Below, piece after piece: positions 28,634-37,746 of a stretch of 64,000 nt of DNA. The stretch is from Geoalkalibacter ferrihydriticus DSM 17813 (lineage in GTDB: Bacteria > Desulfobacterota > Desulfuromonadia > Desulfuromonadales > Geoalkalibacteraceae): contig NZ_JWJD01000005.1 in assembly GCF_000820505.1 (NCBI RefSeq), positions 92,323 through 156,322 on the forward strand, given 5' to 3'. Position 1 is the stretch's first letter; each line of letters opens with the position of its first letter. Position numbers and translations under genes: made by a program. The notes under the pieces were generated by a model, which was not told the DNA's origin, searched no databases, and worked only from the letters and a program-made list of their open reading frames with translations.

Positions 28634-30019
28634 ATGTCGAGCCCCGTCGTGATTCATCCCCATTTTCAACGCCGTATTGTCGCCCTCATGGCGTTCACGG
28701 TCTTTTTTTCCGTACTCAACGGCACCATGTTCAATGTGGCGGTCCCCGATATCCAGCAGCAGTTCGATCTCTCGCCGACCGAAGTGAGCTGGGTGGTAAC
28801 CGGCTTCATCGTGGTTTTTGCCCTGGCGGCGGTGACCTACGGCAAACTGGCGGATATCTATCCGCTGCGACGGCTCATCACCATCGGCCTGCTGTTGTTC
28901 AATGCCGGGGCCATTCTGGGGTTTTTCGTTGCCGCGAGTTACCCTGTGGTGGTCTGTGCGCGGCTGCTGCAGGCGGCGGGCGGGGGGGCGATTCCTGCCC
29001 TGTCACTGCTGGTCGCTACGCGTTTTTTTGGTCCGGAGTTGCGCGGGCGGATGCTGGGGGCCATGGCTTCGACCGTGGCCTTTGCCGCAGGAATGGGCCC
29101 TTTGATCGGTGGTTTGATCGGCGGACGTTTTCACTGGCGCTATCTTTTTTTGCTGTCTCTGGCGACCCTGGTGGCGCTGGTGCTGTTTCGCCGTCTGTTG
29201 CCCGATGAGCCGCGGCGCGCCGATGGCTTTGATCTGGGCGGGGGATTGCTGCTGGCGGCAGCGGTTGCGGTCCTGCTGGTGTTCGTCACGCAAGGTCGGT
29301 TGTTGCTTCTACCCCTGGGCGTGTTGCTCGGGGTGCTTTTTTTCGTCCATATCCGGCGTGTGGCGAGCCCCTTCGCCCCGCCGCGTCTGTTTGCCGGGCA
29401 ACTCTATCGCAACGGACTGTTGACGGTTTTTCTCGCCGTAGGCCCCGTGTTCGGCATGCTCTTCGCGGTGCCATTGATGTTGCGTGATCTCTATGGACTC
29501 TCCACCTGGCATATCGGTCTGGTTATTTTTCCCGGGGCGGTCAGCGCGGCATTTTTCGGCTTTTTGGGCGGACGACTGGCCGATCGGCGGGGCAGCGTTT
29601 TCGTCATTCATTTGGGCCTGGCCTTGTTGCTGCTGAGTTTTGTCGGCCTGGCCCTGGCGACTGGAGCCGACACGCGCCTGGTTTCGCTGGTGCTGATTGT
29701 CTGCTACACGGGATTCGCTTTTCTGCAATCGGCCCTGGCCAAGGCCGTTTCCACGACTCTGGCGCCGCGGCACAGCGGGGTCGGTATGGGATTTTACAAT
29801 CTGGTCTTTTTCACCGCCGGGGCCTTCGGCGCGGCAATGTCCGGGCGCTTCATCGAGTTGCTGATGTACTTTGATCCGGCAGCTCAGGTCGTTGCGCACA
29901 GCCGCCACTATTCCGGAGTCTTTGTGCTTTCGGCGGCGACGGTGCTGGTCGCTGCCTGGGTGTTTCACCGCGCCTATCGTCATCATGGCGGCCCCGATCA
30001 GGATCGCTCCGGAGGTTGA
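28634..30019 (+). CDS. MFS drug exporter, EmrB/QacA (DHA2)-like
   Basis: A 461-residue multi-pass membrane protein. Its start, FNVAVPDIQQQFDLSPTEVSW, matches the DHA2 family first helix. A motif-A-like loop, YGKLADIYPLRRLITIG, follows helix 2 and a second copy, GGRLADRRGSVFVI, is in the second half. Twelve to fourteen hydrophobic segments are visible. It is divergent from the tetR-RND operon, so it may share that regulator. The ribosome site is weak. It is followed by a small palindrome, CACTGC-TTGT-GCAGTG, at 30025-30040. Confidence 0.85.
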   Translation: MSSPVVIHPHFQRRIVALMAFTVFFSVLNGTMFNVAVPDIQQQFDLSPTEVSWVVTGFIVVFALAAVTYGKLADIYPLRRLITIGLLLFNAGAILGFFVAASYPVVVCARLLQAAGGGAIPALSLLVATRFFGPELRGRMLGAMASTVAFAAGMGPLIGGLIGGRFHWRYLFLLSLATLVALVLFRRLLPDEPRRADGFDLGGGLLLAAAVAVLLVFVTQGRLLLLPLGVLLGVLFFVHIRRVASPFAPPRLFAGQLYRNGLLTVFLAVGPVFGMLFAVPLMLRDLYGLSTWHIGLVIFPGAVSAAFFGFLGGRLADRRGSVFVIHLGLALLLLSFVGLALATGADTRLVSLVLIVCYTGFAFLQSALAKAVSTTLAPRHSGVGMGFYNLVFFTAGAFGAAMSGRFIELLMYFDPAAQVVAHSRHYSGVFVLSAATVLVAAWVFHRAYRHHGGPDQDRSGG

Positions 30020-30094
30020 CGCGGCACTGCTTGTGCAGTGGAACAGGACAGCTAGGTTCAGCAATCCCCAAATTAACCTCAGGGAGGTGTCCCG

Positions 30095-30658
30095 ATGAAA
30101 ACCGCGCTCGTCGTCGATGACGAACCCATGATTCGCCGCCAGGCGGCGGAAACTCTGGCCCATTATGGCTTTGACGAAGTCGTCGAAGCCGCCAACGGGC
30201 AGGAGGCCGTGAATTTGGCCCTGGCCAAACGCCCCCTGCTGATCGTGATGGACGTCACCATGCCTGTTCTTGACGGCATCAGCGCTGCTGAAAAAATAGG
30301 CAGTCAGGCGCCGACGCCCATCGTGCTGCTCACCGGCAACGCCGATGTCGCCACCATTGAACGCGCGCGCCTCGCCGGAGTCATGAGCTACGTCGTCAAG
30401 CCCTTTCGCAGTGAGCAGTTGTTGCCCGCAGTGGATCTGGCCATCCATCATTTCATGGAAGTCACGACTTTGCGCGAAGAAGTGGCCGGCCTGCGCGACA
30501 CTCTTGAGTCGCGTAAGATCATCGAAAAAGCCAAGGGCATGCTGATGAAGAAGGGGATGAGTGAACCCGAAGCCTATCGCCGCATGCAGAAACTGGCCAT
30601 GGATAAGCGCAAATCCCTCAAGGAGGTGGCGGAGGCAATTCTGCTCATGGAAGGCTAG
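30095..30658 (+). CDS. ANTAR-domain response regulator (candidate nif antiterminator, GnfR-like)
   Basis: A 187-residue two-domain regulator. Residues 1-118 are a receiver domain (VVDDEPMIRR, phospho-acceptor Asp in VMDVTMPVLDG, Lys in YVVKPF). A short coiled coil leads to a C-terminal ANTAR RNA-binding domain (about 125-185) with the family's AKGMLMKKGMSEPEAYRRMQ pattern. Family knowledge: phosphorylated ANTAR proteins dimerise, bind paired hairpins with hexaloops having A1 and G4, and stop terminator formation. In Geobacter the ANTAR regulator GnfR acts on nif genes. GGGAGGTG precedes the ATG. draT is 12 bases downstream. The leaders of nifH, nifB and nifV in this window carry matching RNA motifs. 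The cognate kinase is not here. Confidence 0.9.
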   Translation: MKTALVVDDEPMIRRQAAETLAHYGFDEVVEAANGQEAVNLALAKRPLLIVMDVTMPVLDGISAAEKIGSQAPTPIVLLTGNADVATIERARLAGVMSYVVKPFRSEQLLPAVDLAIHHFMEVTTLREEVAGLRDTLESRKIIEKAKGMLMKKGMSEPEAYRRMQKLAMDKRKSLKEVAEAILLMEG

Positions 30659-30670
30659 GGGGGGGCTGGA

Positions 30671-31471
30671 ATGCGCCCTTATGCCATGAATCTGTGCAAC
30701 CTGCCGCCCTGGGTCATTGCCTCGCGCCAGTACAACGCTTATCCGCAACCGCTGGAGATACAGGGGGTGCGCCAGGCCAATGGCCTCCTGTTTGAGCGCC
30801 TTTCCGGGTTGATGGACCCACGGGCGCGGGCGTTGCAGTTTCATGACTACATGGATGTGACTTTTCAGCTCCACCAGTGGCAGCAGGAAACCTCGCCCAA
30901 GGGACGAAAAAGCCTCAAGAACAGTTATTTGCGCTTTCTGCGCGGCTGGATGTTCGACAGCAATTCTCTGGAGGGCGCGGTGCTCAAGGGCTGGGTGGAG
31001 AGCCGTTTCGGCCTGCCGCCGACCTTCCACCACTCACCCATTTGCGACCTCAATTCCCACGCCTACTATGTTTATCTGGTCGATCGCATGAAGGGCGCGG
31101 CGCGCACCAATGCCATCAATGCCCAGCTCGATGTGCTCTTTGAATTCGTGCAGGAAGAACTCGCGCGTTCTTGCCCGGAGCGCAGCCACTACGTTCTTTA
31201 TCGCGGGGTCTACGATTTTCATGAATATCCCCTTGTCGAAGATCTGGGACAAAACCGCTTTGTCGTGCGGCTCAACAATCTCAATTCCTTCACCAGTGAT
31301 TTCGAGCGCGCCTGGGAATTCGGCAGCAAGGTGATGAAAACGCGGGTGCCGCGCGGCAAAATTTTTTATCAGGCCGGCATCCTGCCGACCAGCCTGCTTA
31401 AAGGTGAGGAAGAGGTTCTGGTGCTGGGCGGCGAATTCGAGGTCGAGGTGCTGACGGGTGGTTTTGGATGA
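30671..31471 (+). CDS. draT: NAD+--dinitrogen-reductase ADP-ribosyltransferase DraT
   Basis: A 266-residue enzyme that transfers ADP-ribose from NAD+ to one Arg of NifH, switching nitrogenase off under ammonium or energy stress. The N-terminal signature CNLPPWVIASRQYNAYPQPL is characteristic of DraT, and the length fits. Its expected target, the Arg in GCAGRG (Arg104 of the NifH encoded at 46576), is present in this window. A second ATG at 30686 (MNLCN) is an alternative start. It overlaps draG as ATGA and lies 12 bases after the ANTAR regulator gene. Confidence 0.92.
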   Translation: MRPYAMNLCNLPPWVIASRQYNAYPQPLEIQGVRQANGLLFERLSGLMDPRARALQFHDYMDVTFQLHQWQQETSPKGRKSLKNSYLRFLRGWMFDSNSLEGAVLKGWVESRFGLPPTFHHSPICDLNSHAYYVYLVDRMKGAARTNAINAQLDVLFEFVQEELARSCPERSHYVLYRGVYDFHEYPLVEDLGQNRFVVRLNNLNSFTSDFERAWEFGSKVMKTRVPRGKIFYQAGILPTSLLKGEEEVLVLGGEFEVEVLTGGFG

Positions 31472-32367
31472 GTGAGGTTCTGTCTCGGGCTCAAGGTGCT
31501 TTTCTCGGGTTGGCCCTGGGCGACGCTCTGGGTGCGACCACCGAGTTTATGACTCCGGGAGAGATCCGCTCTCGTTTTGGCGTGCACCGCAAGATCATCG
31601 GCGGTGGCTGGCTGCACCTCAAGGCGGGACGGGTCACCGACGACACGGAAATGTCCCTGTGCATCGCCCGCGCCCTGGTGGCCGCGGGCGACTGGGATCT
31701 CAATGCGATCGCTGATAATTTTGTCGCCTGGATGCGTTCCAAGCCCATCGACATCGGCGCTACCTGTCGCCGCGGTATTCGCGATTACATGCTCAAGGGG
31801 CAGATGGAGTGTCGCCGCAACGAGTGGGATGCGGGCAACGGGGCCGTCATGCGCATGCTGCCCGTGGCGCTGTTTACCCTGGGTGACGAGCAACTGCTCG
31901 CGCGCTGCGCCCTGGAGCAGGCACGCCTGACACATAACCACCCCCTTTCCGACGCGGCCTGCATCACCGTGGGACGCATGGTGCAACAGGCACTGGCCGG
32001 CGCCGACCGGCAGACGCTGCACGCCCTAAGCCGCGAATTGGTCGCGGCTCACCCCAATTTCCGCTTTAATGATTATCGGGGCCATGCCGGCGGTTATGTG
32101 GTGGAAACTCTCCAGACCGTGTTCCATTACCTGTTTACCACCGCAACCTTCGAAGAATGTCTCGTCGGCGTGGTCAACCAGGGCGGCGATGCCGATACCA
32201 CCGGAGCGATCGCCGGCATGATCGCCGGCGCCTTTTACGGTCCCGAGGCGCTGCCCGGCTCCTGGCTGCGACGTCTGGATGCTGGGGTACGCAGCGAGAT
32301 TCTCGCCCTCGCCCCGCAATTGGTGGGTTTGTCACCCAGGGCTCACGGACGGAGCCCGTCGCCCTAG
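31468..32367 (+). CDS. draG: ADP-ribosyl-dinitrogen reductase hydrolase DraG
   Basis: A 299-residue ADP-ribosylglycohydrolase that removes ADP-ribose from NifH and restores activity. Dinuclear metal ligands of the family are visible: GDALGATTEF near residue 18, TDDTEMSLCIARAL near 53 and the C-terminal QGGDADTTGAIAGMIAG near 235. It overlaps draT by four bases, so it is translationally coupled. The pair is controlled in other diazotrophs by PII proteins and AmtB, neither of which is in this window. Confidence 0.93.
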   Translation: MSEVLSRAQGAFLGLALGDALGATTEFMTPGEIRSRFGVHRKIIGGGWLHLKAGRVTDDTEMSLCIARALVAAGDWDLNAIADNFVAWMRSKPIDIGATCRRGIRDYMLKGQMECRRNEWDAGNGAVMRMLPVALFTLGDEQLLARCALEQARLTHNHPLSDAACITVGRMVQQALAGADRQTLHALSRELVAAHPNFRFNDYRGHAGGYVVETLQTVFHYLFTTATFEECLVGVVNQGGDADTTGAIAGMIAGAFYGPEALPGSWLRRLDAGVRSEILALAPQLVGLSPRAHGRSPSP

Positions 32368-32679
32368 ACCCGTGCGGTTTTGCTGCGGCCAATTTGTGGA
32401 AGATGGCCACAGGGGGTATTTTCTCGCCACCTTTGGCGGCGCGGCGCCTTGTGCCAGAGTGCGGGGGAATTCTTTCGGGGTTGGCTCGGGTATGGCTTTT
32501 TGTGTAAACAATATCAAAAGGTTAGGGGAGTTTTTCCGAGGCGTCTCGGGTAGCGGCAGGTTGTGGCACTGCTGTTGCAATCACTTTCTTCCGGCTGGGC
32601 GGCAAAGCTTCCGGGCTGGCGCCAAGATTGGCCTGGTTTTTTGTTAAAACAATGGTCGGACCAATTTACAAATAAAGGC

Positions 32680-32709
32680 TTGACATTTTGATTTCAGTTA
32701 CGTTAGAAA
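32680..32709 (+). promoter_or_regulatory. Candidate promoter for the nuo operon
   Basis: A perfect TTGACA at 32680-32685 and TAGAAA (four of six) at 32704-32709 with an 18-base spacer, in an AT-rich stretch. This would give a leader of about 165 bases before nuoA that includes repeat copy F. Confidence 0.45.
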
Positions 32710-32756
32710 CTTTATGCTTGTATACGCAAAAATTTTAGTCGCGGTAAAAAAACGCT

Positions 32757-32820
32757 GTAGTTCTTCAGTCGCAACATCCAACAGTGTCGCCGCGCCCTGC
32801 GGCGCATATTGAACGGTTAA
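32757..32820 (+). repeat. GTAAC-terminal palindromic element, copy F (short derivative)
   Basis: Starts GTAGTTCTTCAGTCGCAACA, contains CCGCGCCCTGCGGCGC and ends TTGAACGGTTAA. This matches the two ends of the full-length element with the centre deleted. Confidence 0.5.
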
Positions 32821-32881
32821 AAATTCCATTGGTTTTCGTTTTTCCGGGCAAGAGCGTCATTGTCTGCAAAGGATCGCGCTT

Positions 32882-33274
32882 ATGGCCGAGAGCCAGCTTC
32901 TCGATTTAATCTATGTTTTCGTCTTTCTCATGGTCGGGGTTTGCACCGCCCTGGGGCCGTTCGTCCTGTCGAACCTGGTCAATCCACGTTCAGTTCTTAA
33001 AACCACTCTCGATCCCTATGAGTGCGGCATGGATATCTTCGGTGATGCCCGGGATATCCGTTTTCATGTCAGCTACTACCTCTACGCCCTGATCTTTGTC
33101 GCCTTTGCCGTCGACATCCTCTTTCTGTTTCCCGTGGCAGCGGCCTATCACCTGGTTTCCGGTGCGCACGGCATCATCGTGCTGTTCATATTCGTTTTCG
33201 TCCTGTCTCTGACCGTTGTCTATCCCTGGGCCAAAGGAGTTTTTACATGGCCGAAGAGAAAAAAGATCTCCTGA
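32882..33274 (+). CDS. nuoA: Complex I subunit A
   Basis: A 130-residue NuoA with three hydrophobic segments and the conserved loop [21 protein letters not shown], whose Cys and acidic residues face the quinone pocket. It is the first gene of the nuo operon. Its end overlaps nuoB by 28 bases. Confidence 0.95.
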   Translation: MAESQLLDLIYVFVFLMVGVCTALGPFVLSNLVNPRSVLKTTLDPYECGMDIFGDARDIRFHVSYYLYALIFVAFAVDILFLFPVAAAYHLVSGAHGIIVLFIFVFVLSLTVVYPWAKGVFTWPKRKKIS

Positions 33275-33828
33275 CGGTACACACCCAGACCGAGGAGGCG
33301 CGCCGTCGCGAGCTTGACGGTCATCCTCCCGATGGTCTCGGTTCCGTCGTTCAGTTTGCCCAGGTCGAAAAGGTACTCAATTTCTGCCGGGCCAACTCAC
33401 TGTGGCCGCTGACCTTCGGCTTGTCGTGTTGCGCCATCGAAATGATGAGTGCCGGGATGGCCCGCTTTGACCTGGCGCGCTTCGGCGCCGAGGTGTTTCG
33501 CCCCTCGCCGCGCCAGTGCGACCTGATGATCGTCGCCGGGACGGTGAACAAGAAGATGGCGCCGGTCGTGTTGACCCTCTACGAACAAATGGCCGCGCCG
33601 CGTTATGTGATCGCTCTGGGCAACTGCGCCATCGCCGGAGGGCCCTTTGCGGTGGAGGAAAACTACAACGTCATCGAGGGGGTCGATCGCCTCATTCCCG
33701 TCGATGTCTATGTGCCGGGCTGCCCGCCGCGCCCCGAAACCCTCTTTGAGTCGATTTTCAAGTTACAGGAAAAGATTGCCGGCACCCGCTTCCCGGTGCC
33801 CATGAACAAGATGCCCGAAGGAGCCTGA
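33247..33828 (+). CDS. nuoB: Complex I subunit B (N2 cluster)
   Basis: A 193-residue NuoB that holds the terminal [4Fe-4S] cluster N2. Ligands are visible in [19 protein letters not shown] and [16 protein letters not shown] lies upstream of the ATG inside nuoA. The N terminus is longer than in E. coli numbering, with about 30 polar residues. Confidence 0.96.
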   Translation: MAEEKKDLLTVHTQTEEARRRELDGHPPDGLGSVVQFAQVEKVLNFCRANSLWPLTFGLSCCAIEMMSAGMARFDLARFGAEVFRPSPRQCDLMIVAGTVNKKMAPVVLTLYEQMAAPRYVIALGNCAIAGGPFAVEENYNVIEGVDRLIPVDVYVPGCPPRPETLFESIFKLQEKIAGTRFPVPMNKMPEGA

Positions 33829-33832
33829 CCCC

Positions 33833-34351
33833 ATGGAATCTCGTGATTCCGTCATCGCGGAACTGGAAAAGGTGCCGGCCAGGGTGCAAGAGGTCGATTA
33901 CCGGCAGCGCGGCTACCACCTGGAGGTTTTACTGGAGTCCGAGCACCTGCGTGCTTTTGCGCAAGCGCTGCGCACGGGCGACTTCTACCTGAGCTTTGTG
34001 TCCGGCCTGCATGTGCGCCCCGCCATCGAGGTGAGCTACCAGTTCGCCAACTACAGCTTTCCCTGTCGCCTTCTGGCCCGCGTTGCCGTCGATGAGGACA
34101 ATTCCCTGCCGACCATCTCGGATATTTTTCAGGGCGCGGACTGGCACGAGCGCGAAACCAAGGATTTTTTCGGGGTCGTGTTTCGCGGCCATCCCAATCT
34201 CAAGCCCCTGCTGCTGGCCGAGGACATGGAAGATCTCAAGCCGTTGCTCAAAAAAGACGAGAAACTCAAGGATCGCGCCGCGGTTACCCGCGCCGAGCAG
34301 AGCGGTGACGAACAGTCCCCGGCCCCTGGCGGCGGGGAGGAGGGCGCATGA
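33833..34351 (+). CDS. nuoC: Complex I subunit C
   Basis: A 172-residue hydrophilic NuoC with the 30-kDa-subunit signature ERETKDFFGVVFRGHPNLKPLL near its C terminus. It is a separate gene, not fused to nuoD as in E. coli. The acidic C-terminal tail after about residue 145 is variable. It overlaps nuoD as ATGA. Confidence 0.92.
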   Translation: MESRDSVIAELEKVPARVQEVDYRQRGYHLEVLLESEHLRAFAQALRTGDFYLSFVSGLHVRPAIEVSYQFANYSFPCRLLARVAVDEDNSLPTISDIFQGADWHERETKDFFGVVFRGHPNLKPLLLAEDMEDLKPLLKKDEKLKDRAAVTRAEQSGDEQSPAPGGGEEGA

Positions 34352-35460
34352 GTACGACGCCGCAGACCAACGACCAGCGTTACGTTCTCAACATGGGGCC
34401 GCAGCACCCGAGTACCCACGGGGTGTTGCGCGTCATCCTCGAGATGGAGGGCGAATACGTCATGGACCCGCAGCCGGTACTCGGCTACGGCCACCGTATG
34501 CAGGAAAAGATGGCCGAATCGCGCTCCTGGCCGGGTTTTCTGCCTAATGCGGCACGCATGGACTATCTCGCCGCGCTGATCTACAACCACGGCTATGTCG
34601 GCGTGGTCGAGCGCCTGGCCGGCATCGAAGCGACGCCACGGGCCGAGTACATTCGCGTCATCACCTCCGAACTCAACCGGCTGCAGAGCCACCTTTTGTG
34701 GCTGGGGGTGCTGGTGCTCGATCTCGGCGCCTTTACGCCCATCATGTACACTTTCGAGGATCGGGAAAAAATCCTCGACATTCTTGAGGATGTCACCGGT
34801 TCGCGCCTCACCTACTGCTACATGCGCGTCGGCGGGGTGGTGCGTGATATCGACGAAAAATTCGTCGAGCGCACTCGCGAGTACATCAAGTGGCAGCGCT
34901 CGCGCATGCCCATGTACGACAAACTGGTCACCGGCAACATCATCTTCCGCAAGCGTATTGAGGGCATCGGCGAATTTACCCCCGATCTTTCCCGGCGCTA
35001 CGGACTCACGGGCCCCTGCCTGCGCGGCACCGGCGTGGCCTATGATATCCGGCGCGCCGAGCCCTATTCGGTCTATCCCGAGCTGGACTTCGAAATCCCC
35101 ACCGAAAGCGCCGGCGATTGCATGGCCGCCTATCTGGTGCGGGTGCGCGAAATCGAGCAGAGCCTGCGCATTCTCGAGCAGGCTCTTGAGCGGCTGCCTG
35201 AAGGTGCGTTTCGTGCCAAGACGCCCAAGAAGATCAAGCTGCCGGCCGGTGACGCCTCCTATGCGGTGGAGTCGCCTCGGGGTGAGCTGGTCTACCATCT
35301 GACGGCGGACGGCAGCGAGGTTCCCTATCGCATGAAGATCCGGGTGCCGTCCTTTTCCAACCTGAGTATTCTGCCCGAGATTTGCAGCGGGATGCTCCTC
35401 TCCGACCTCTGTGCCTGCATGGGCACTCTGGACCTGGTGATCCCGGAGATTGACAGGTGA
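34348..35460 (+). CDS. nuoD: Complex I subunit D (49-kDa homologue)
   Basis: A 370-residue NuoD. It starts with NMGPQHPSTHGVLRVIL, including the His residues at the quinone head-group site, and ends in the conserved SICSGMLLSDLCA-like region and DLVIPEIDR. Together with NuoB it forms the quinone-reducing module. Length is at the short end for the family. Confidence 0.95.
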   Translation: MSTTPQTNDQRYVLNMGPQHPSTHGVLRVILEMEGEYVMDPQPVLGYGHRMQEKMAESRSWPGFLPNAARMDYLAALIYNHGYVGVVERLAGIEATPRAEYIRVITSELNRLQSHLLWLGVLVLDLGAFTPIMYTFEDREKILDILEDVTGSRLTYCYMRVGGVVRDIDEKFVERTREYIKWQRSRMPMYDKLVTGNIIFRKRIEGIGEFTPDLSRRYGLTGPCLRGTGVAYDIRRAEPYSVYPELDFEIPTESAGDCMAAYLVRVREIEQSLRILEQALERLPEGAFRAKTPKKIKLPAGDASYAVESPRGELVYHLTADGSEVPYRMKIRVPSFSNLSILPEICSGMLLSDLCACMGTLDLVIPEIDR

Positions 35461-36449
35461 GCGGCATGATGACTGACTCTTTCCTTCCCCCCGAGCTGCT
35501 GCGCATGGTTTTCGCCGTGGTCTGCGCCATTGTCATTGTCTTCGGCAATGCCGTGGTCATGGGCTATCTGGAGCGCAAGCTCGCCGGGCGCTTTCAGCGT
35601 CGCCCCGGCCCCATGGAAGTTGGCTGGCACGGCATTCTGCAGCTGGCGGTCGACGGCGTCAAGCTGGTCGGCAAGCAACTGGTCGTTCCGCGCCAGGCGG
35701 ACAAGATCCTCTATCGCATCGCGCCCATCGTTTCCTTTGCGCCGGCGGCGCTGCCCCTGCTCGTCATTCCCTTCAGCCCCAAGCTCCAGGGGCGTGATTT
35801 TGATATCGGCCTCATTTTCATCCTGGCGGTGGTGGCGATCAACGTCCTGGCCATCCTCATTGCCGGATGGGGTTCCAACAACAAGTATTCCCTGCTGGGC
35901 GCCATGCGTTCGGTGGCCCAGAACGTCGCCTATGAAATCCCCATGCTGCTGACGTTGTTGTCGGTCATCCTGGTGACCAACACCTTCAGCCTTAAGGGGA
36001 TCGTTGCCGCGCAGGAGGGTCTCTGGTTCATTTTTCTGATGCCGGTGGCGTTTCTCATTTTTTTCATCGCCACCGTTGCCGAAACCAACCGTGCACCCTT
36101 CGACCTGCCGGAGGCCGAGAGTGAGCTGACCGCCGGATTTATGACCGAGTACAGCGGCATGGGCTTCAGCCTGTTCTTTATGGCTGAATACACCTACATG
36201 TTCATCGCCTGCTCGCTCACCGTGATCCTGTTTCTCGGCGGCTGGCAGGGACCGCCGCTGCCCTATGCCGAGTACACCTCGGCCCTGTGGTTCTTCTTCA
36301 AAGTCTACGCCCTGCTCATTATCATGATCTGGATCCGCTGGACCTTTCCGCGGGTGCGTTTTGATCAGCTGCTGAATTTCTGCTGGAAATATCTCGTTCC
36401 CTTTTCCCTGGTTCACCTCCTGGTGACCGCCGTGGTGCTCAAGATATGA
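35457..36449 (+). CDS. nuoH: Complex I subunit H
   Basis: A 330-residue membrane protein with about eight hydrophobic segments and the conserved loops RKLAGRFQRRPGP and ETNRAPFDLPEAESELTAGF that line the quinone channel. The annotated GTG start overlaps the nuoD stop. ATG codons at 35466 and 35469 are alternatives that would shorten it by three or four residues. Confidence 0.95.
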   Translation: MSGMMTDSFLPPELLRMVFAVVCAIVIVFGNAVVMGYLERKLAGRFQRRPGPMEVGWHGILQLAVDGVKLVGKQLVVPRQADKILYRIAPIVSFAPAALPLLVIPFSPKLQGRDFDIGLIFILAVVAINVLAILIAGWGSNNKYSLLGAMRSVAQNVAYEIPMLLTLLSVILVTNTFSLKGIVAAQEGLWFIFLMPVAFLIFFIATVAETNRAPFDLPEAESELTAGFMTEYSGMGFSLFFMAEYTYMFIACSLTVILFLGGWQGPPLPYAEYTSALWFFFKVYALLIIMIWIRWTFPRVRFDQLLNFCWKYLVPFSLVHLLVTAVVLKI

Positions 36450-36889
36450 AAGATTATTTCGTCGAGATATTCACGGGGGGCAAGAGTCTGATCATCGGCA
36501 TGCTGGTCACCCTGCGCGAATTCTTCCGCCCTGTGGTCACCGTGCAGTACCCCCGCGAAACACTCCCCCTCTCTCCCAACTACCGGGGGCACACCTACCT
36601 GGTGCGCGACGAGGACAAACCGCTCAAGCATCGCTGCATTTCCTGCAAAATGTGCGAGCGCGAGTGTCCCTCCGACTGCATCAGCCTGCGGGGCGAAAAG
36701 CGCGAGGGAGTCAAGGGACTGGTGCTGGTCAGCTATCAGCTTGATTTCACCAAGTGCAGCTTGTGCGGTACCTGCGTGGAAGTGTGTCCGACCGATGCTC
36801 TCGACTACTCCAACGAATACCGCCAAGTAGGCTTTCGTCGCGAAGACTTCCATTACGATCTGCTTGCCATGGTGGAGGAAGAGAAATGA
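36446..36889 (+). CDS. nuoI: Complex I subunit I (8Fe ferredoxin-like)
   Basis: A 147-residue protein with two CxxCxxCxxxCP cluster motifs, CISCKMCERECP and CSLCGTCVEVCP, that hold clusters N6a and N6b. Both motifs are intact. In this operon it would be the entry point for electrons because NuoEFG are missing. It overlaps both neighbours as ATGA. Confidence 0.95.
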   Translation: MKDYFVEIFTGGKSLIIGMLVTLREFFRPVVTVQYPRETLPLSPNYRGHTYLVRDEDKPLKHRCISCKMCERECPSDCISLRGEKREGVKGLVLVSYQLDFTKCSLCGTCVEVCPTDALDYSNEYRQVGFRREDFHYDLLAMVEEEK

Positions 36890-37410
36890 TCGTTTACAGG
36901 TTTCTCGCCGAAGCCATTTTCTTCGGTTTTGTCGTGCTGATCCTCTTCGGCAGCCTGCTCACGGTGCGGGCGCGGCAGCTGATGCATGCGGTTCTGGGTT
37001 TGGCGGTCGCTTTCATCGGCGTCGCCGGGCTCTTCTTTCATCTCGGCTCGCCCTTCATGGCGATGATGCAGATTCTGATCTATGTCGGAGCGGTCTGCGT
37101 CATGCTTGTCTTCGGCATCATGGTCGGCAACGCGCCGACGCAGAGCGCCGAGGTACGCGGCCGCGGCAACAACCGCTATCTTGCCGTGGGCACCTGCGGC
37201 GCGGGCTTCGTCCTGTTGAGCGCCACCCTGATCCGCACCCAATGGGCCGCCGCTGCCGAGCGTGTCGGCGACTTTTCCGTGCAGCACCTCGGTGAGAGCT
37301 TCCTTCACCAGTTTGTTCTGGCCTTCGAGCTCATTTCCGTCGTGTTGCTTATCGCTATTCTCGGCGCCATCATCATCGCGCGTAGTCCCGAGGAGAGTCA
37401 TAAGTCATGA
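36886..37410 (+). CDS. nuoJ: Complex I subunit J
   Basis: A 174-residue membrane protein with five hydrophobic segments. The third, YVGAVCVMLVFGIMVG, carries the pi-bulge helix region conserved in NuoJ. I start at the ATG at 36886, which overlaps the nuoI stop. The longer frame from 36754 runs through nuoI and is not credible. Confidence 0.93.
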   Translation: MIVYRFLAEAIFFGFVVLILFGSLLTVRARQLMHAVLGLAVAFIGVAGLFFHLGSPFMAMMQILIYVGAVCVMLVFGIMVGNAPTQSAEVRGRGNNRYLAVGTCGAGFVLLSATLIRTQWAAAAERVGDFSVQHLGESFLHQFVLAFELISVVLLIAILGAIIIARSPEESHKS

Positions 37411-37724
37411 TGCCGAGCGATAATCTCACAACCTATCTGGTCATCGGCGCCTTCCTCCTCTTCGTCGGCCTCTACGGGATGATCCGGCATCGCTCACTCA
37501 TCGGCATGCTGATCTCCGTCGAGTTGATGCTGGCCGGCGCGGGAGTCAACTTCATGGCATTCAATCGCTTCACGGCACCGGATCCGGCCGTCGGTCAGGC
37601 CTTCACCCTCTTCGTCATGGGGATCGCCGCGGCCGAGGCTGCTATCGTCATCAGTCTCGTCATCGCCATCCATCGCCGCTTCCACAGCGTCGATCCCCAG
37701 GCCATCGACGATTTGCGCGGCTAA
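37407..37724 (+). CDS. nuoK: Complex I subunit K
   Basis: A 105-residue three-helix membrane protein. The conserved Glu residues of helices 2 and 3 (SVELMLAGAGVNF and AAAEAAIVISLVI) that relay protons are present. It overlaps nuoJ as ATGA. Confidence 0.95.
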   Translation: MMPSDNLTTYLVIGAFLLFVGLYGMIRHRSLIGMLISVELMLAGAGVNFMAFNRFTAPDPAVGQAFTLFVMGIAAAEAAIVISLVIAIHRRFHSVDPQAIDDLRG

Positions 37725-37746
37725 ATTCTTAGGACCAGGCGAATAC

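Larger units (their letters stand above)
32368..32881. other. Intergenic region between draG and nuoA
   Basis: 514 bases without a gene. It contains a candidate sigma-70 promoter at 32680-32709 and a short repeat element at 32757-32820. The part from 32368 to 32660 shows no recognisable feature. Confidence 0.5.
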
